A stretch of 64,000 bases of DNA from Struthidea cinerea (Eukaryota; Chordata; Aves; Passeriformes; Corcoracidae), in assembly GCA_013397865.1 (NCBI GenBank), contig VZTI01004112.1:544728-608727 (forward strand), given 5' to 3'. Numbering within the stretch: the stretch's first letter is position 1; each line of letters starts with the position of its first letter. The translations under genes were made by a program, and so were the position numbers. Positions 38,878 through 49,870 of this stretch are shown here, piece by piece. The notes under the pieces are model-generated. The model ran no database searches and had not been told where the DNA came from. It saw only the letters and a list, made by a program, of their open reading frames with translations.

Positions 38878-41445
38878 GCTTTTTGGGGAAGAAAGTGGTT
38901 AAGCAAACACACCCAGCAAAGTGCACTAGACACCCTTATGTTTTACTTGCAATGAACATGTAGTCACTTCTAGATTATTGATGCAGTAGGGGGTGTGTTT
39001 GTGTTATCATAGTGGTTGAAGGGACTATGTTGGTGTTTTTTTATAAAATCTACCCACATGCTCCTAAAATATGTTGGGAGTCCAGCATTCCTGCTCCAAT
39101 AGCTTCTGTGCCCAAGTTTACCACACATTTTCCCAGTTTGCATCACTTTCTCTTTTCAGTAGGTGCACTTTCATTTCAGTGCTGCAGTTGTCATCTTCCT
39201 CACTGTTTACTTGTGTACACCTCAGGAACTTTGCCAAGAGAGCCAGGGAGAATGTGTGCGCACATAAGGGATGGATTATATCAGGGGTGCAAAGCTATTA
39301 AACCAAACATGCAATATGACTGCTGCCAGCAGCAAGGTCTGGAAATGGGTTGATTAGAAGAAGCACAACAGGAAGGTGGGTTTGAAACTGCTTTTGGTAT
39401 AGCTGTGAGAAAAGTGTTGCACATCTGCCCCACAGATGGCCAGAGATGGAAGATCATTTCTGAGTCTCAAGTATTCATTGCTGTTTCAATTTAGGATATA
39501 TGGGGGCTTCAGATTGAAGTGTAATTGTAACACATGCAGCACATACCAAGTTAGTTTTAATCTAAAACTGCATACCATAGGATTCAGCTGCCAAGTATTC
39601 AGGTTTGTCTGCAAGCACACTTGGCTCACAGAAAAAAACAGCATTCTGGGAGGGGGTTTTTTTGCCATCCTTAGAGGAACAAAGCAGATAATGAGAAGAT
39701 AAAACTAGCCCAGTTATGCCTGCATATGCACCAAACCTGTATCCTAATTGCAGGCTAGATGTAGCTTTCTGTCAACACACATTGGTTATTACTAACCTGA
39801 ATTTACACAGAACAGCCTTCAGACTGTAACAGTAGGACATATATGTTTATGTTCAATGAACTTCAAAACAACAAAGAAAAATATTATTTTGCAATAGATT
39901 ATTTCACAGAATGTTTTCAATATGTATGCATACAAAATAAAGTAGAAAACACCTTAATAAAAGCTTCTAATTGTGATATTTTTCATGTTAGAGTTTCAAG
40001 AGTAGATGTTATGAAAAATGAAATGATGGACCACGGCACATTATCCATATTAGCAAAATAAGAGGTTGTCTTTTCTATGAAAACCTCATAGATGTTCTTA
40101 GGAAACAAGGGAGCACGCATTAAAACTTTGGGAAAGGGTAGGAGAGATAATACTCATAACTTTTTGCTGCGTTCCTGACAAACATATGTTTCATGGTTTT
40201 TGCTTCGAAGCTACTTGAGAACAACTTAGTATTTGATAGCCACTTATGAAACTAGGCACTGACATCAGAAGTATTTTGATGGTACAGATAAAATGTGTTT
40301 TTTTCTCTTAAGCTCTACTGCTGAGACTTAGGGCTTTTGCTCTCTTATCCGCATGTGTCATATGTAGGTACCTGACCAAAAAAAGCAAAGCAACATTTAA
40401 TCATAATCAAAATTCCCTCCTACTTCTCCCATCCACAGGGCTACTGGAAACAATCTCTAAATATAAGAAGAGATAAGTAGTGAGGCAGACTTCGGAAAGT
40501 AACCAAGGAATCCCGTGCCTCTTCTGAAAGGAGAAATATATTTTAGGAATGGGTTAGACCGATTCGTCATGGATAGCCTAGGTACATTTATTATTCCTCA
40601 AAGCAAGCAGATAGACTTCTGTATCTTTGAAGTGTCTTCTAATACTACACAACTGTGATACCTTTCTTTGTTTTTATTTATGTTGAAGGGATTAAGGCTG
40701 ATTTGGTGAGTATTATACAGGATCTAGAACAAAGAGAGCTCTTTCTCTGATGAATTAACAGCTTCCTCACCCTAAGGGTCTTAGAGTTCAACTACAGACA
40801 AGACTACAGAGATGAGAAAAACATAACAAGAAAATTTCATAGCAATAATCACAGCACTTCATTTGGCTTTTCATTAGCATGATTTTAACATTTTTTTTTA
40901 TCTCCTATAAGGCCATCTCTCATTTACCTAAAATAAGTGACTGCTAATATGAGAGAATTGTTATAAACACACCAAGATTAGTGATCATTCTCATCCATTC
41001 TCAATAGCATTTCATAACTCTGGGTAAACTGGTGAGTAAATGTTGTTCCCTTCATGAATCTCACATTTTTGTTTTATAGTTACCATTGCATCAGTGTCAT
41101 TGTATAATTGCTAACGCAGTTCCTAGCAGGGAGAGACCATTTTTTTAAACACCACTTTCAATAGTTGAAATTCAGAGCTGGCGTTTCATTTTGATCTAGT
41201 ATTGTAGACATGTCATCAGTCTCTGGCCTACGGGCAACAGCGCTGAGCAGGAAATGAACTACCATCAACACTAAACTTTTTTTTTTAATATTCTCCCTGT
41301 AAGCTAATGAGACAGGAAGAAAGCAAAATACAGTCTTGCAAGAAAAATTGAGAAAAAATGTTGTCTGTGTAGTATAAAATAGGGATTACTATGGGTCAGG
41401 TATTATTGTAGAAAGACATTCACTGGCAGAGTAGGACAGGGGAAT

Positions 41446-41509
41446 TATAGAATCACAGAATATCATGATCTTGAAGAGACCCACAAGGATCATTGTGTGC
41501 AACTCCTGC
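41446..41509 (-). mobile_element. CR1 LINE fragment, 3' end, minus strand
   Basis: TATAGAATCACAGAATATCATGATCTTGAAGAGACCCACAAGGATCATTGTGTGCAACTCC is the reverse complement of a CR1 3' end (GATCCTTGTGGGTC type). The match stops near 41509, so only about 64 bp remain. It lies 400 bp from the minus-strand LTR but is a separate insertion. Confidence 0.75.
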
Positions 41510-41908
41510 ATTCTTATTGTTCTGGAGAGTAGATTAATACTGAGCCAGGTAATGACTGTAGAATCCTGTGATTCCAAAGAGAAAAGACTAATGCTGCTGC
41601 CCCAGACTCGTGGCACTGGAGGCCACAGATGTTGAACTGGGATTGTTGCCTTCTGTCTGGCAGAAACTGGAGGAAAAATAGACAGTGCAATACAGGTAAA
41701 GGGAGTTTCTAGGAGCTCTTCAGACAAAGGCAAGGTTAACAGCCCAGAAAGCTGTGAATATGCCTTTGGGTTCAGGTTATGGTGTTAGATAGTTACTGAG
41801 AGCGTTTGTCCTATCTTGCTGTCATCAGATCAATTTTGCTATTTTTGTTATTCTTTGCTGACAATATGTGAGAAACTGCATTCTCTGGGAGGCTGAGTGT
41901 GCCTTCTG
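41510..41908. other. Non-coding spacer between CR1 end and LTR
   Basis: No feature recognised. The minus-strand open frame 41389-41733 covers the CR1 end and has no coding content. Confidence 0.4.
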
Positions 41909-42091
41909 TGTTGCCACGGTGCTGAGCCGGCTAGCATGCTATTCCAGCACTGGGCAATGTTCTCCCTGCCCCAGGTCGGGGGGACGGAGCCTGATCACGG
42001 TGCTGGAGGGCAGGCAAAGAACCAGCTCGGGTTCGCCTTGCCCACCAATGGCAGGGTGCGTGAAGGAGGGAGGAAAAAGCAGAGGGGCTTC

Positions 42092-42171
42092 CTCGTGGGA
42101 CAGGGAAGGGTTTATTGGAGAGAAAAGCCACGAGGAGAGCTGATAAAATTAGGTGGACGCGGGGTTTTATA
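42092..42171 (-). promoter_or_regulatory. LTR core promoter and poly-A signal
   Basis: TATAAAA at 42171-42165 and AATAAA at 42116-42111, read on the minus strand. Transcription would start about 25-30 bp after the TATA box and run leftward. Cleavage is expected about 15-20 bp past AATAAA, near 42095, defining a short R region. Both signals match consensus exactly. Confidence 0.7.
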
Positions 42172-42223
42172 CCCCTACATAATAGGCATGGAGAACATAC
42201 AGTAACCAATAAAATACCAGTTA

Positions 42224-42280
42224 GGGGGTCTTACAAAGGGGGGAGAAGGGATTAGGGCAAATGGGAGAAGATGTGGGGGG
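42224..42280 (+). other. G-quadruplex motif cluster in LTR U3
   Basis: Six G runs of three or more lie within 57 bp (42224-42228, 42238-42243, 42248-42250, 42255-42257, 42263-42265, 42275-42280). The inner four have loops of 4, 4 and 5 bases, fitting the canonical G3N1-7 pattern. The G-rich strand is the plus strand, antisense to the LTR, and the cluster sits 50-110 bp upstream of its TATA box. Confidence 0.7.
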
Positions 42281-42511
42281 TAGAGGATTAACATGGGCCA
42301 ATTACCAGCCAAGAAACACAGAACTTTCTGGAGAAATAACCAAATATGAGCTATAATGAGGAGGAGTGGCAGCAGCCAATGGTCAGCGTGCTCCACACAG
42401 CCTTTTGTGTGCTCACTGTCCTTGTGCTGTGGAGGCATCAAACCACTGGACCTGTTGGTCTGCTTGGTACCGCTGACCACGGCTCTGGCCATGGCTCACT
42501 GCAACACTGTG

Positions 42512-42541
42512 TTGGTATGATCTATATTGGTATGATCTGGA
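42512..42541. repeat. 15-bp tandem duplication beside the LTR
   Basis: TTGGTATGATCTATA is followed directly by TTGGTATGATCTGGA, differing at two or three end positions. It begins six bases outside the LTR's outer edge, so it is flank rather than LTR. Confidence 0.8.
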
Positions 42542-44553
42542 CATCTTTCCTCTCCAGAACTTTTACAGTGCTTTTGTGTCTGAAGAAAAATAGGTTGAAC
42601 TTCAGCAATGCCCCTGCACTCAACTCTTCCAAAAGGTAGCAATGAGATAATAAGATGAATTTATTTAAATTATTCTCAAATATTAAGAAAACTACACTTG
42701 CAAGATAACACACCCAACATGAACCTTTGTATTCTCTTTCCTGTGCTAGTTTAGGCATTGAGTAATTATGATTCAGTGAGTTAAGGCAAGAGATTTTGAA
42801 TGAATTCTAAATTAAAAAAACATTTCCCTATGTATATGAATAAACAGTTGTTTTGACAAAATATATTACAAGTTCCACATGGCATCACTAAAATAGCCCC
42901 ACCAATCCTTTTTCTTCTCACAGTTTCTTGAAATGCAAGAACACCTTATATTTTAGCTGTCATCTTAATGGTAGATATTATTATAGGGGAAAAAGAGCTA
43001 ATACCAACTGCTTTTAATTTAGGCAGGATTTCTTTTACATTAAGACAGAGAATTTTTCTTCTATAACCATTTTGACTGGAAGTCATAGGGCCTTTGCCAA
43101 GAAGTTTCAATTATGCTTTTAAAATATAAATCCTAGGAGCCTTGAAATTACAGGGTGTGGGTAGCGATATGTTAAATGTTTTACAAGTGAAGAGAAATTA
43201 GTGCTCTTTGGCTTATCCTGAGTGCTGTTAAGAAACAAAACTGTTCTTTTGTTGAAGGTAAAAGCAGTTCCTTCCAAAGAACTCTGTAAAAACTTGAAAG
43301 CATTTTCATATAGTTCTGTGAAAATGACACAAAAATAACTGCAGAATTTCGAAAATAAAGCCAGCCACAGAGCCTCACCCAGGACACGTTCATCAGGAGG
43401 ACATGGTGTAAACACAGTGTAAGTTGTTTTGGCTGCTAGAGCAACCATGGGATTATTTGGGGTGTGTATTAGCTCTATCCACCTAACAAATTTCCCATGT
43501 GGTATTTGGGTGGGGGAAATGAAAAACTACCCCTTTGTCAGGTATGAAACTATTTCCTTTTTCAGTTTGAGGTTAAGTGTATGCCTTGGTTGTTTGGGTG
43601 GGGGACACTGACAGCTGCAGCCCTGAAAGAGAGGGTATTTCAGTTGGGCCAGGAAAGATTTCTCTACACCTTAGACTTGCTCATATCAATACTTATTGGG
43701 ACAAAAGATGCTATATCAAGAGATAATATAAAAGACTGTTCATAAAGCCTTCCTTCAAGTGAGGCAATTTTCACTGCAATCCTGCTGTTACAAATACTGT
43801 CTTTGTTAGTGATCAATAGCAAAATAAATCCTGCATGAAACAAATGTGATCCAGCTTGGCTGTGATCAGATGACTGTACTTCTATCATAACAGGAACAGA
43901 GTTTATTTCGGCATTATGTGTTTTTCCAAAGACAGGACAACAAATGATATCAGCTCTGGTATCAAGATGAAATGGTGAAGGTGAACAATACCTACTCCAG
44001 TGAAAAATAATTGTACAAATTCAACCCTTCAGTTATTTTTGGAGAAAAAAAAAAAGTGAGCCAGCTGAATGAAAATAATATAGAATCAGCCTTTTACATC
44101 ATATAGCTTTTGTTTTGAACCAGTATCAGGAGCCCTAAAGCCAACATCCACTGTCTTATACACCTATAGCCTCGAGTAATGAAACACACAGAGCTCCTGA
44201 AGTCCCCTATTATGGGTACATAAATCAGTGCACTTCAGAATAACTGACAAACTTGCAGGTAAACATAAGAAGAGTCATATTCAGGGTTGTTGTTGACACT
44301 TGCTGGAAATCTTTCAGGTGCCTCAGTCCTTAGGGCAGTCAGTAAGTTTATTACATTTCCTCTTTTTATTGTTGAAGTAGGGCTTAAAACCTAAATGGGT
44401 AAGAATGAGACATAGCTCTTCATTTTGCTAAGCTTTGTCTAAAAAATTTGGTTGAATCTTTCCTTCTTATTTAATTAGCATTAGCAATAAAAAACTGTTA
44501 GTACTTTTCTAACCAAAGCTCTGGCCTTTGGAGTATGGTAAGAAATCAAGGGG

Positions 44554-44576
44554 AGTTCACTGTTCCCAAGTGAACT
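44554..44576. repeat. Perfect 8-bp inverted repeat
   Basis: AGTTCACT (44554-44561) and AGTGAACT (44569-44576) around a 7-bp spacer. AGTTCA and TGAACT are nuclear-receptor half-sites in inverted arrangement, but the spacing is not one I know to be favoured, so this may be chance. Confidence 0.4.
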
Positions 44577-46634
44577 ATTCTAGCCTGTAATCTGTGGGAA
44601 GCAGGAAATAAATTCCTGTTGCACTTCAGAATGCTGAAAGCAAGATGGTCTACAACTGGGATTCTTAAGCACAACTGCAAAATTACAAATCAACAACTTT
44701 TATTTCAGTCATGGCCTAATTAGAGTTAGTACACAGGAGGCTGCAGTGCTGACATTGGAAGAGCTGATGAATGGCAGCATACAATAATATCACCTTTTTC
44801 CATCAAATGTGAACTACTGAGTTCAGTTCAGGGGTAACTTGGAGAAATGTTAGGCATGTATGATAAACAGGACATGAATATTAGGTAGTCTTTCCTCTAA
44901 GGTCTGTGATTCTAGAAGGACTGATGAGTAAAGAAGATGGGAAATGGATTCCCCTAAGCTTCATGCTGTGTTTGCCTTTAAGGTTTGTGTTCTTTCAAAG
45001 ATGATGTGTGGTCATTATTTATAGAACTAAGGAGAACTTACCTGGATATGATTAGATCTCTCTGTAAGGCTCACACAGCAATTCCAGACATTTCTAAAAC
45101 TTCCATGAAGCAAAAGGGAGCTGGAAGTGCACCACCCATGAACTGAATGCAAACTGTGTCAAAGAGCAAAGCTCATGACCAGGAGTTACTCTTCTTAATT
45201 TGCCCTTTCCTTCTTCTTTCTCCCTCTCCCCAAGGTCAGTCAGAATTATATTTCAGTGATTCATGTTTCCAAAATTTCTGTTCAGTAGGGCATGTTTTGC
45301 TACCTTGCTCTTGATATTTCACAATAATTCAGCAGGATGTAACAGCTATTACAAAACCTGACAAATGAAATTTTTAAGGTAATCTGAGAGATTTCTTTAA
45401 GCAGGTAAGATTCCAATCTTGCAATTTATTTCACACAGATAGGGCTTGGTACAGGATAACACAGGAAGCAAATAATCAGGGATGCACTAATGCATAAAAA
45501 AGCTGTAGGATATTATAATCCATGTAGGTTTTCAGCATGTGACCCCCTACCTTTTGTCCCATTATATCTGCTTCTGATATCTGGTGAGAAAGCCACGGTC
45601 CTGCCCTAACAGAGCTATCCATGTGTTCTGTTCATAAGCCATTAACAGATTCCTAGAATTGAACACATCAAAACAATTTTGTAATTGTTTTTTTTTCCAG
45701 ACCATCCCAACTAAGCAAAGAACATCTGTTTGTGCTGAAAGCTGAGCTCATATTTAAGTATATAGCTAAGCAGCAGCATTAATTTTTAACTTCCTTTATG
45801 AAACAGTTCAGAGTAAGCAAAGCTCAGTAATCCAGAAATAACTGGGAGATAGAACTTGAAAACTTGGCTCAATTTGTTTCTAGGATATGAGATAAATCTC
45901 TGAATCTAAAGTTACTTCCCACCCTTCAGAGATAAAAAGGTCAGGAAACATCCTTTCATTCTGCAAACATGCTGACCCAAAGACAGAGAAATACTTTAGA
46001 AATCAAATCTGAATCCCTACTCTTCTTAGGTCATGAACCCTTTTTTTAGTAATATTTACTGTTAGAGTATTCAGATTATCTGACCAAAAAAAGAAAAAGT
46101 GTCACTCTTGCTAATGTAAAAGGTAACTGTGTCCTGTCAAATGCCCAGTGGCTTGTCTTCTTTTTTTTTTTCTATTGACCTGTGATACATGTGAAATTCA
46201 AAAGAAGTCATTTATACACCAAGGGGATACTCCGTAGTAAATTTCAGAAATAAAAAGCTTTGGGGATTTATGTGTCAGACTAGGGCATCAGCTTCATGTT
46301 CAACTGAGGCTTCTTATCTTTATCCCACACTACCTAGAAGAATATAAATCTATAACAGGAGAAGTACTACAGATGCCATAGTTTACAATATCTGGAAGAA
46401 ATAACAGAGGCAGAGGAGGCATAAAAGGATAATTTTGCTTATACAAAATAGCAGCCTGAAAAATAAAACCAGGAAAACAAACAAGCAGATGGAGAAGGCA
46501 AAGTCTGCAAGACACAGCTGTGCAAAGTATTTAAATATCCAGATGCAAAGCAGCTTAAGGGTCAGGGACAAGGAAAGGACGCAGAATGCTCTTAGCAGCT
46601 CTGTAGCATGATTGAGTAGTCTGCTTTAAAATTT

Positions 46635-46659
46635 CAATCACATTAATGATTGTTGATTG
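46635..46659. promoter_or_regulatory. Clustered PBX/homeodomain-type sites (candidate)
   Basis: CAATCA at 46635-46640, TGATTG at 46647-46652 and TGATTG at 46654-46659, with an ATTAAT core between. These are PBX-type half-sites (the first in inverse orientation) and a homeodomain core in 25 bp. Without conservation data this is only a candidate. Confidence 0.25.
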
Positions 46660-47529
46660 TCCAACTTTCTGTCAGACTTAACTGGAATCTTAGATTTTGT
46701 TAGAAATCCAATCTCCTGAAACACCTGAGCAGCTTTTAATATTTGTTTGTTGCTATTTACATGGTAGTAAAATAATTAATGTGTAGAAAAAAAAGCTTTT
46801 TCAATTGGTCTTTACTCAATTCTTTCTTAGCAAAAGGAATAATAAAACATTTCTTTTTAGAATAGTCACAGTTGTTTTCTGAAGCAGTTAGTACCCATAA
46901 TAATAATAATTTATGCTGTTACTTATACTGCCTTCATCTAAGGGATTCAAGTGCTTCATGAATGTTAATTAGGCATCTGCGGGCATCTGTTAGGCACCAC
47001 CAGTTGCTAGAAGATGATTTTGAGCTATCACTAGCTGAAAAGACTCCACCTGCCTACTTTGCTTAGTATGCTCTAAAGGGGCTAAGGAAGGGTATCTGCA
47101 AATTGAAATGTGCAAAAGATGACTTTTGCTTTAAAAAGTAGCTGCAGTGGAAAGTGTTAACTTAAAATGTGTTCCTGAATAAGATTTTATTCCTGCTTTG
47201 ATTATCTTCCTGGACTTTGGACTCCCTCCTGAGCTGGCAGATGTCCCCTCACATCATGTCAGTGGCTGAAAGACAGATTTTCATTCCTACCCTCAGTCAT
47301 GTCTCAGGTTCTTCAGTAGTTTTGGGATCCTGTTCAATGGTGCAGATTCATTTCATAACCCCTTTACACACAGGTTCAAATGCCTCAGATGCTTTCCTAC
47401 TCACCACACTTCTTTCCCATCTCCCCCATTGCCTTTCTATTCTGCCTTTGTTCTGTTTTGGGTGTAAGATGGTCCATGTACCTGTTGTGGCCCCTTACAG
47501 ACCTGGCCACAGTCAGGAGGAGGCATTAA

Positions 47530-48454
47530 AGTCAGTTTTGTGACTCAGCCAACTGGGGAAAGTGTCCCACTGGACCTGGGTTTCACAAACAGGGAAGGAC
47601 TTGTGTTTGATGTGATGACTGGAGGTCATCTTGGGCACAGTGATCATGAAATGATAAGAGTGCTTAATTCCCAGAGAAGTAAGGAGGAGTGCCAGAAAAA
47701 CTGCTGCCATGGAGTCCCAGAGGGCAACTTTAGTCTCTTTGGGAGACTGGTTGAGAGAGTCCCTTGGGAAAGAGTCCGGAAGAGCAAAGGGGTCCAGGAG
47801 GGCTGTACAGTCTTCAAGAAGGAAATCTTAATGGTACAGGAGCAGGCTGTCCCCATGTGCCAAAAGATGAGCCAGTGGGGAAGAAGACTGACCCAGCTGA
47901 ACAGAGAATTTGGCTGGAACTCAGTAAAAAAACACAGGAGTTCATAACCTTTGGAAGAAGGGGCAGGGAACTCAGGAGGACTGTAAGGATTTAGTGAGTT
48001 TTTTCAGGATGAACTTGAAGAGCGAAAACCCAGCTAGAACTTTTCCTGGCTACTGATGTAAAACACAATAAAAAAATCTTTCTATAAGCACTTTTGCAAC
48101 AAAAGTAGGGGATAAGGAAAAACTCCATCCTTTATTGCTTTTAGGGGCAAACATAGTGACAAAGGGTGACTAAAAGGCTGAGGTACTTAATGCCTTCTTT
48201 GCCTCAGCGTTTAATAGCAAGAACAGTTGTTCTTGGAGTACCAGGTGCCCTGAGCTGGAAAACAGGGATGGGGAGCAGAAGGAAATCCTCATAATCTGGG
48301 GGAAATCGTCAGTGGCCTGCTATACCTCTTAGACACACAAAAGTCTATGGGGCCAGATGGGACACATTTAAGGATACTGAGGCAACTGGTGGAAGTGCTC
48401 AGCTGGATGTGATGATCTTAAAGGTCTCTTCCAACCTATATGATTCTGTGATTC
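47530..48454 (+). pseudogene. CR1 LINE with internal deletion, decayed ORF2
   Basis: The left part (47540-47947 open) translates to the end of the CR1 endonuclease domain, with the motif GGHLGHSDHEM. The part near 48173-48240 gives KAEVLNAFFASAFNSKNSC, the linker before the reverse transcriptase, and 48352-48400 gives a GPDG-type start of that domain. The sequence then jumps near 48400-48410 directly to the CR1 3' end (GATGATCTTAAAGGTC, CTTCCAACC, ATTCTGTG tail). Almost all of the reverse transcriptase is therefore missing. Frameshifts and stops separate the blocks, so no functional protein is possible. The full CR1 enzyme would be an endonuclease/reverse transcriptase for target-primed retrotransposition. 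Confidence 0.88.
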
Positions 48455-49399
48455 AGTCAACAAATTATTCACCCTTCTTTTCAGGATGAAAACTACATTT
48501 TACTGTATTTTTCAGTAAAACCTTCTTTTCTCCTTACAAGGAGCTTCAGAAGCAAGGTAAATAATAGAAGAGAGCCAGGGGCAATGAAAACTGAGCTAGC
48601 GAGTCACGTGGGAGCTACAGTTGGAAGCATGGCACTTAAAGAAACATACTGCAGTAACCTTCATTCCTCACAGGGGAAACCTGCAAAGCACAAAGAATAT
48701 TGTTTTCCTAACTTGTGATTTCATAATTCAGTCAAGAAAGTGCATTTAGATGTTGAAAAAACACATACAGTATTTCCTGTGACTAGAAAAACAAAAAAAG
48801 AAGGGCAATATAAAAGCTTTTTGCTAAGGAAAATCTTCTGATTGCTCACTATAAATTTTAAAATGTATTAAAATCGCATTTCAGTTTGGTTTTAACTTGG
48901 AAGATCTTTGTGTAGGATTCAAAGATATCAGCTTCCATTCTCACACTGATATGTTTGCATTAAACAGGGTACTATGTCTTCTACTTTCTTAAGAACTTTT
49001 TTTGTATGCTGCTATTATAGACGGGCCATATATTAGAGGTCTATTTCTCTCTTTTCAGGGTCTGTCACTACATAGAGGCAGAAGAAAGCCCTGAGACTCT
49101 GATCACATCCTTAGGTCCTAATTCTCAAGAAATACCACTGGCATACTAAAAACACCCTAAGAAAGCTGGTTTATCCCTAGGCAAGTTTGGTGTAGATGGA
49201 TCCCACAGAATTAGTATAATTGTGCTGTGGATGGCCAATTCATAAAAATTATTCATGTGAGTTATATGGGCAGAATAAGCCCATGTCTTACAGTTCTAAG
49301 GATTAAATTTACAGCTTGCAAAATTTGCTATACCAGTGTTGGTTATCCTTGAGATAAACCACAAGCTGTGTCTCAGTGTGCCAGAATGACTCTGAGCTG
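48455..49399. other. Non-coding stretch, nothing recognised
   Basis: AT-rich flank downstream of the CR1 copy. No gene or repeat recognised. Confidence 0.5.
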
Positions 49400-49870
49400 T
49401 TCTGCTAAGGACAGAGGCTCCTGTGTCTGTGCTGGTCTGCAGTGATTGTTTTAAGGCTGTATACCACCCAGTGCTAGTCCAGAAGCCCGGAAGCCTGGTT
49501 TAACGCAGGCCATACAGCCATGTCTGCAGGGGAGGCCAGGTGGAGCATGCTGGATATCTGGGAGAAAGCACTGCTGCCGTCACACAGCCTAACGAGGTCC
49601 CCTCACGTCTAAGAGGTGTCAGTCTGGTCTCAGGCTCTATCTTGCAGCACTGCTCACTTGTTTTTACACCACGCATTTCAGGTCTCTCCAGAGGCTAATT
49701 TGCCCGGAGATCTGAGGTCTAAGACAGTGCTGCAGTCTAGTTCCCTGCCCCAGCCTGGTTCATGTCCCAGCACCTCTGCTCCCCCAGCACGGCACAGACA
49801 CCCAAGTTCTCCTGGTGTAGGTGTGCTCCTCCTCAACAGTTCATTGTGGAAAGCAGACAAGTGCAGTTCA
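49400..49870. other. GC- and CpG-elevated block of unknown nature
   Basis: Visibly richer in GC and CpG (AAGCCCGGAAG, TAACGAGG, TCACGTC, GCCCGGAG, GCACGGCAC) than the flanks. Open frames of 60-92 codons on both strands are likely by-products of composition. No TATA/poly-A pair or TG...CA ends were found that would make it an LTR. It may be an old regulatory block or an unrecognised repeat. Confidence 0.3.

Larger units (their letters stand above)
36025..41445. other. Non-coding stretch with simple repeats
   Basis: No gene was recognised. Frames at 36076-36366 (-, 96 codons) and 39012-39353 (+, 113 codons) have no domain. Contains a G-rich tract at 36646-36665, a TA run at 37749-37778 and an AT-rich tract at 38838-38877. 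Confidence 0.5.
41909..42506 (-). mobile_element. Solo LTR of an endogenous retrovirus, minus strand
   Basis: A 598-bp segment bounded by TGTTGC (41909) and GCAACA (to 42506), a 6-bp inverted terminal repeat with TG...CA ends. On the minus strand it has, in order, an inverted CCAAT box (42206-42210), TATAAAA (42171-42165) within GGTATAAAACCCC, a predicted start near 42140, and AATAAA (42116-42111). This implies U3 of about 365 bp, R of about 50 bp and U5 of about 180 bp. It is GC- and CpG-richer than its surroundings and its signals are intact, suggesting a fairly young insertion. The flanks share only CTG. No primer-binding site or internal region follows on either side, so it appears to be a solo LTR left by recombination. 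Several open frames inside it are incidental. Confidence 0.8.
42542..47529. other. Non-coding stretch, nothing recognised
   Basis: About 5 kb without a recognisable gene or repeat family. The largest frame, 43119-43448 (-, 109 codons), has no domain. Contains an 8-bp inverted repeat at 44554-44576, a cluster of homeodomain-type sites at 46635-46659 and a short ATA run at 46897-46910. Confidence 0.5.

Noticed and set aside
39429..39440. CTCF-like CCCACAGATGGC
   Set aside because: Two of twelve consensus positions fail, within chance expectation for the window length.
41369..41382. TATAAAAT as a stand-alone promoter
   Set aside because: Isolated TATA-like string in AT-rich DNA without CCAAT, GC box or downstream gene.
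41868..42205. Overlapping 91- to 105-codon frames on both strands
   Set aside because: They fall across the LTR and its edge. Frames on several phases at once reflect its GC-rich composition, not a gene.
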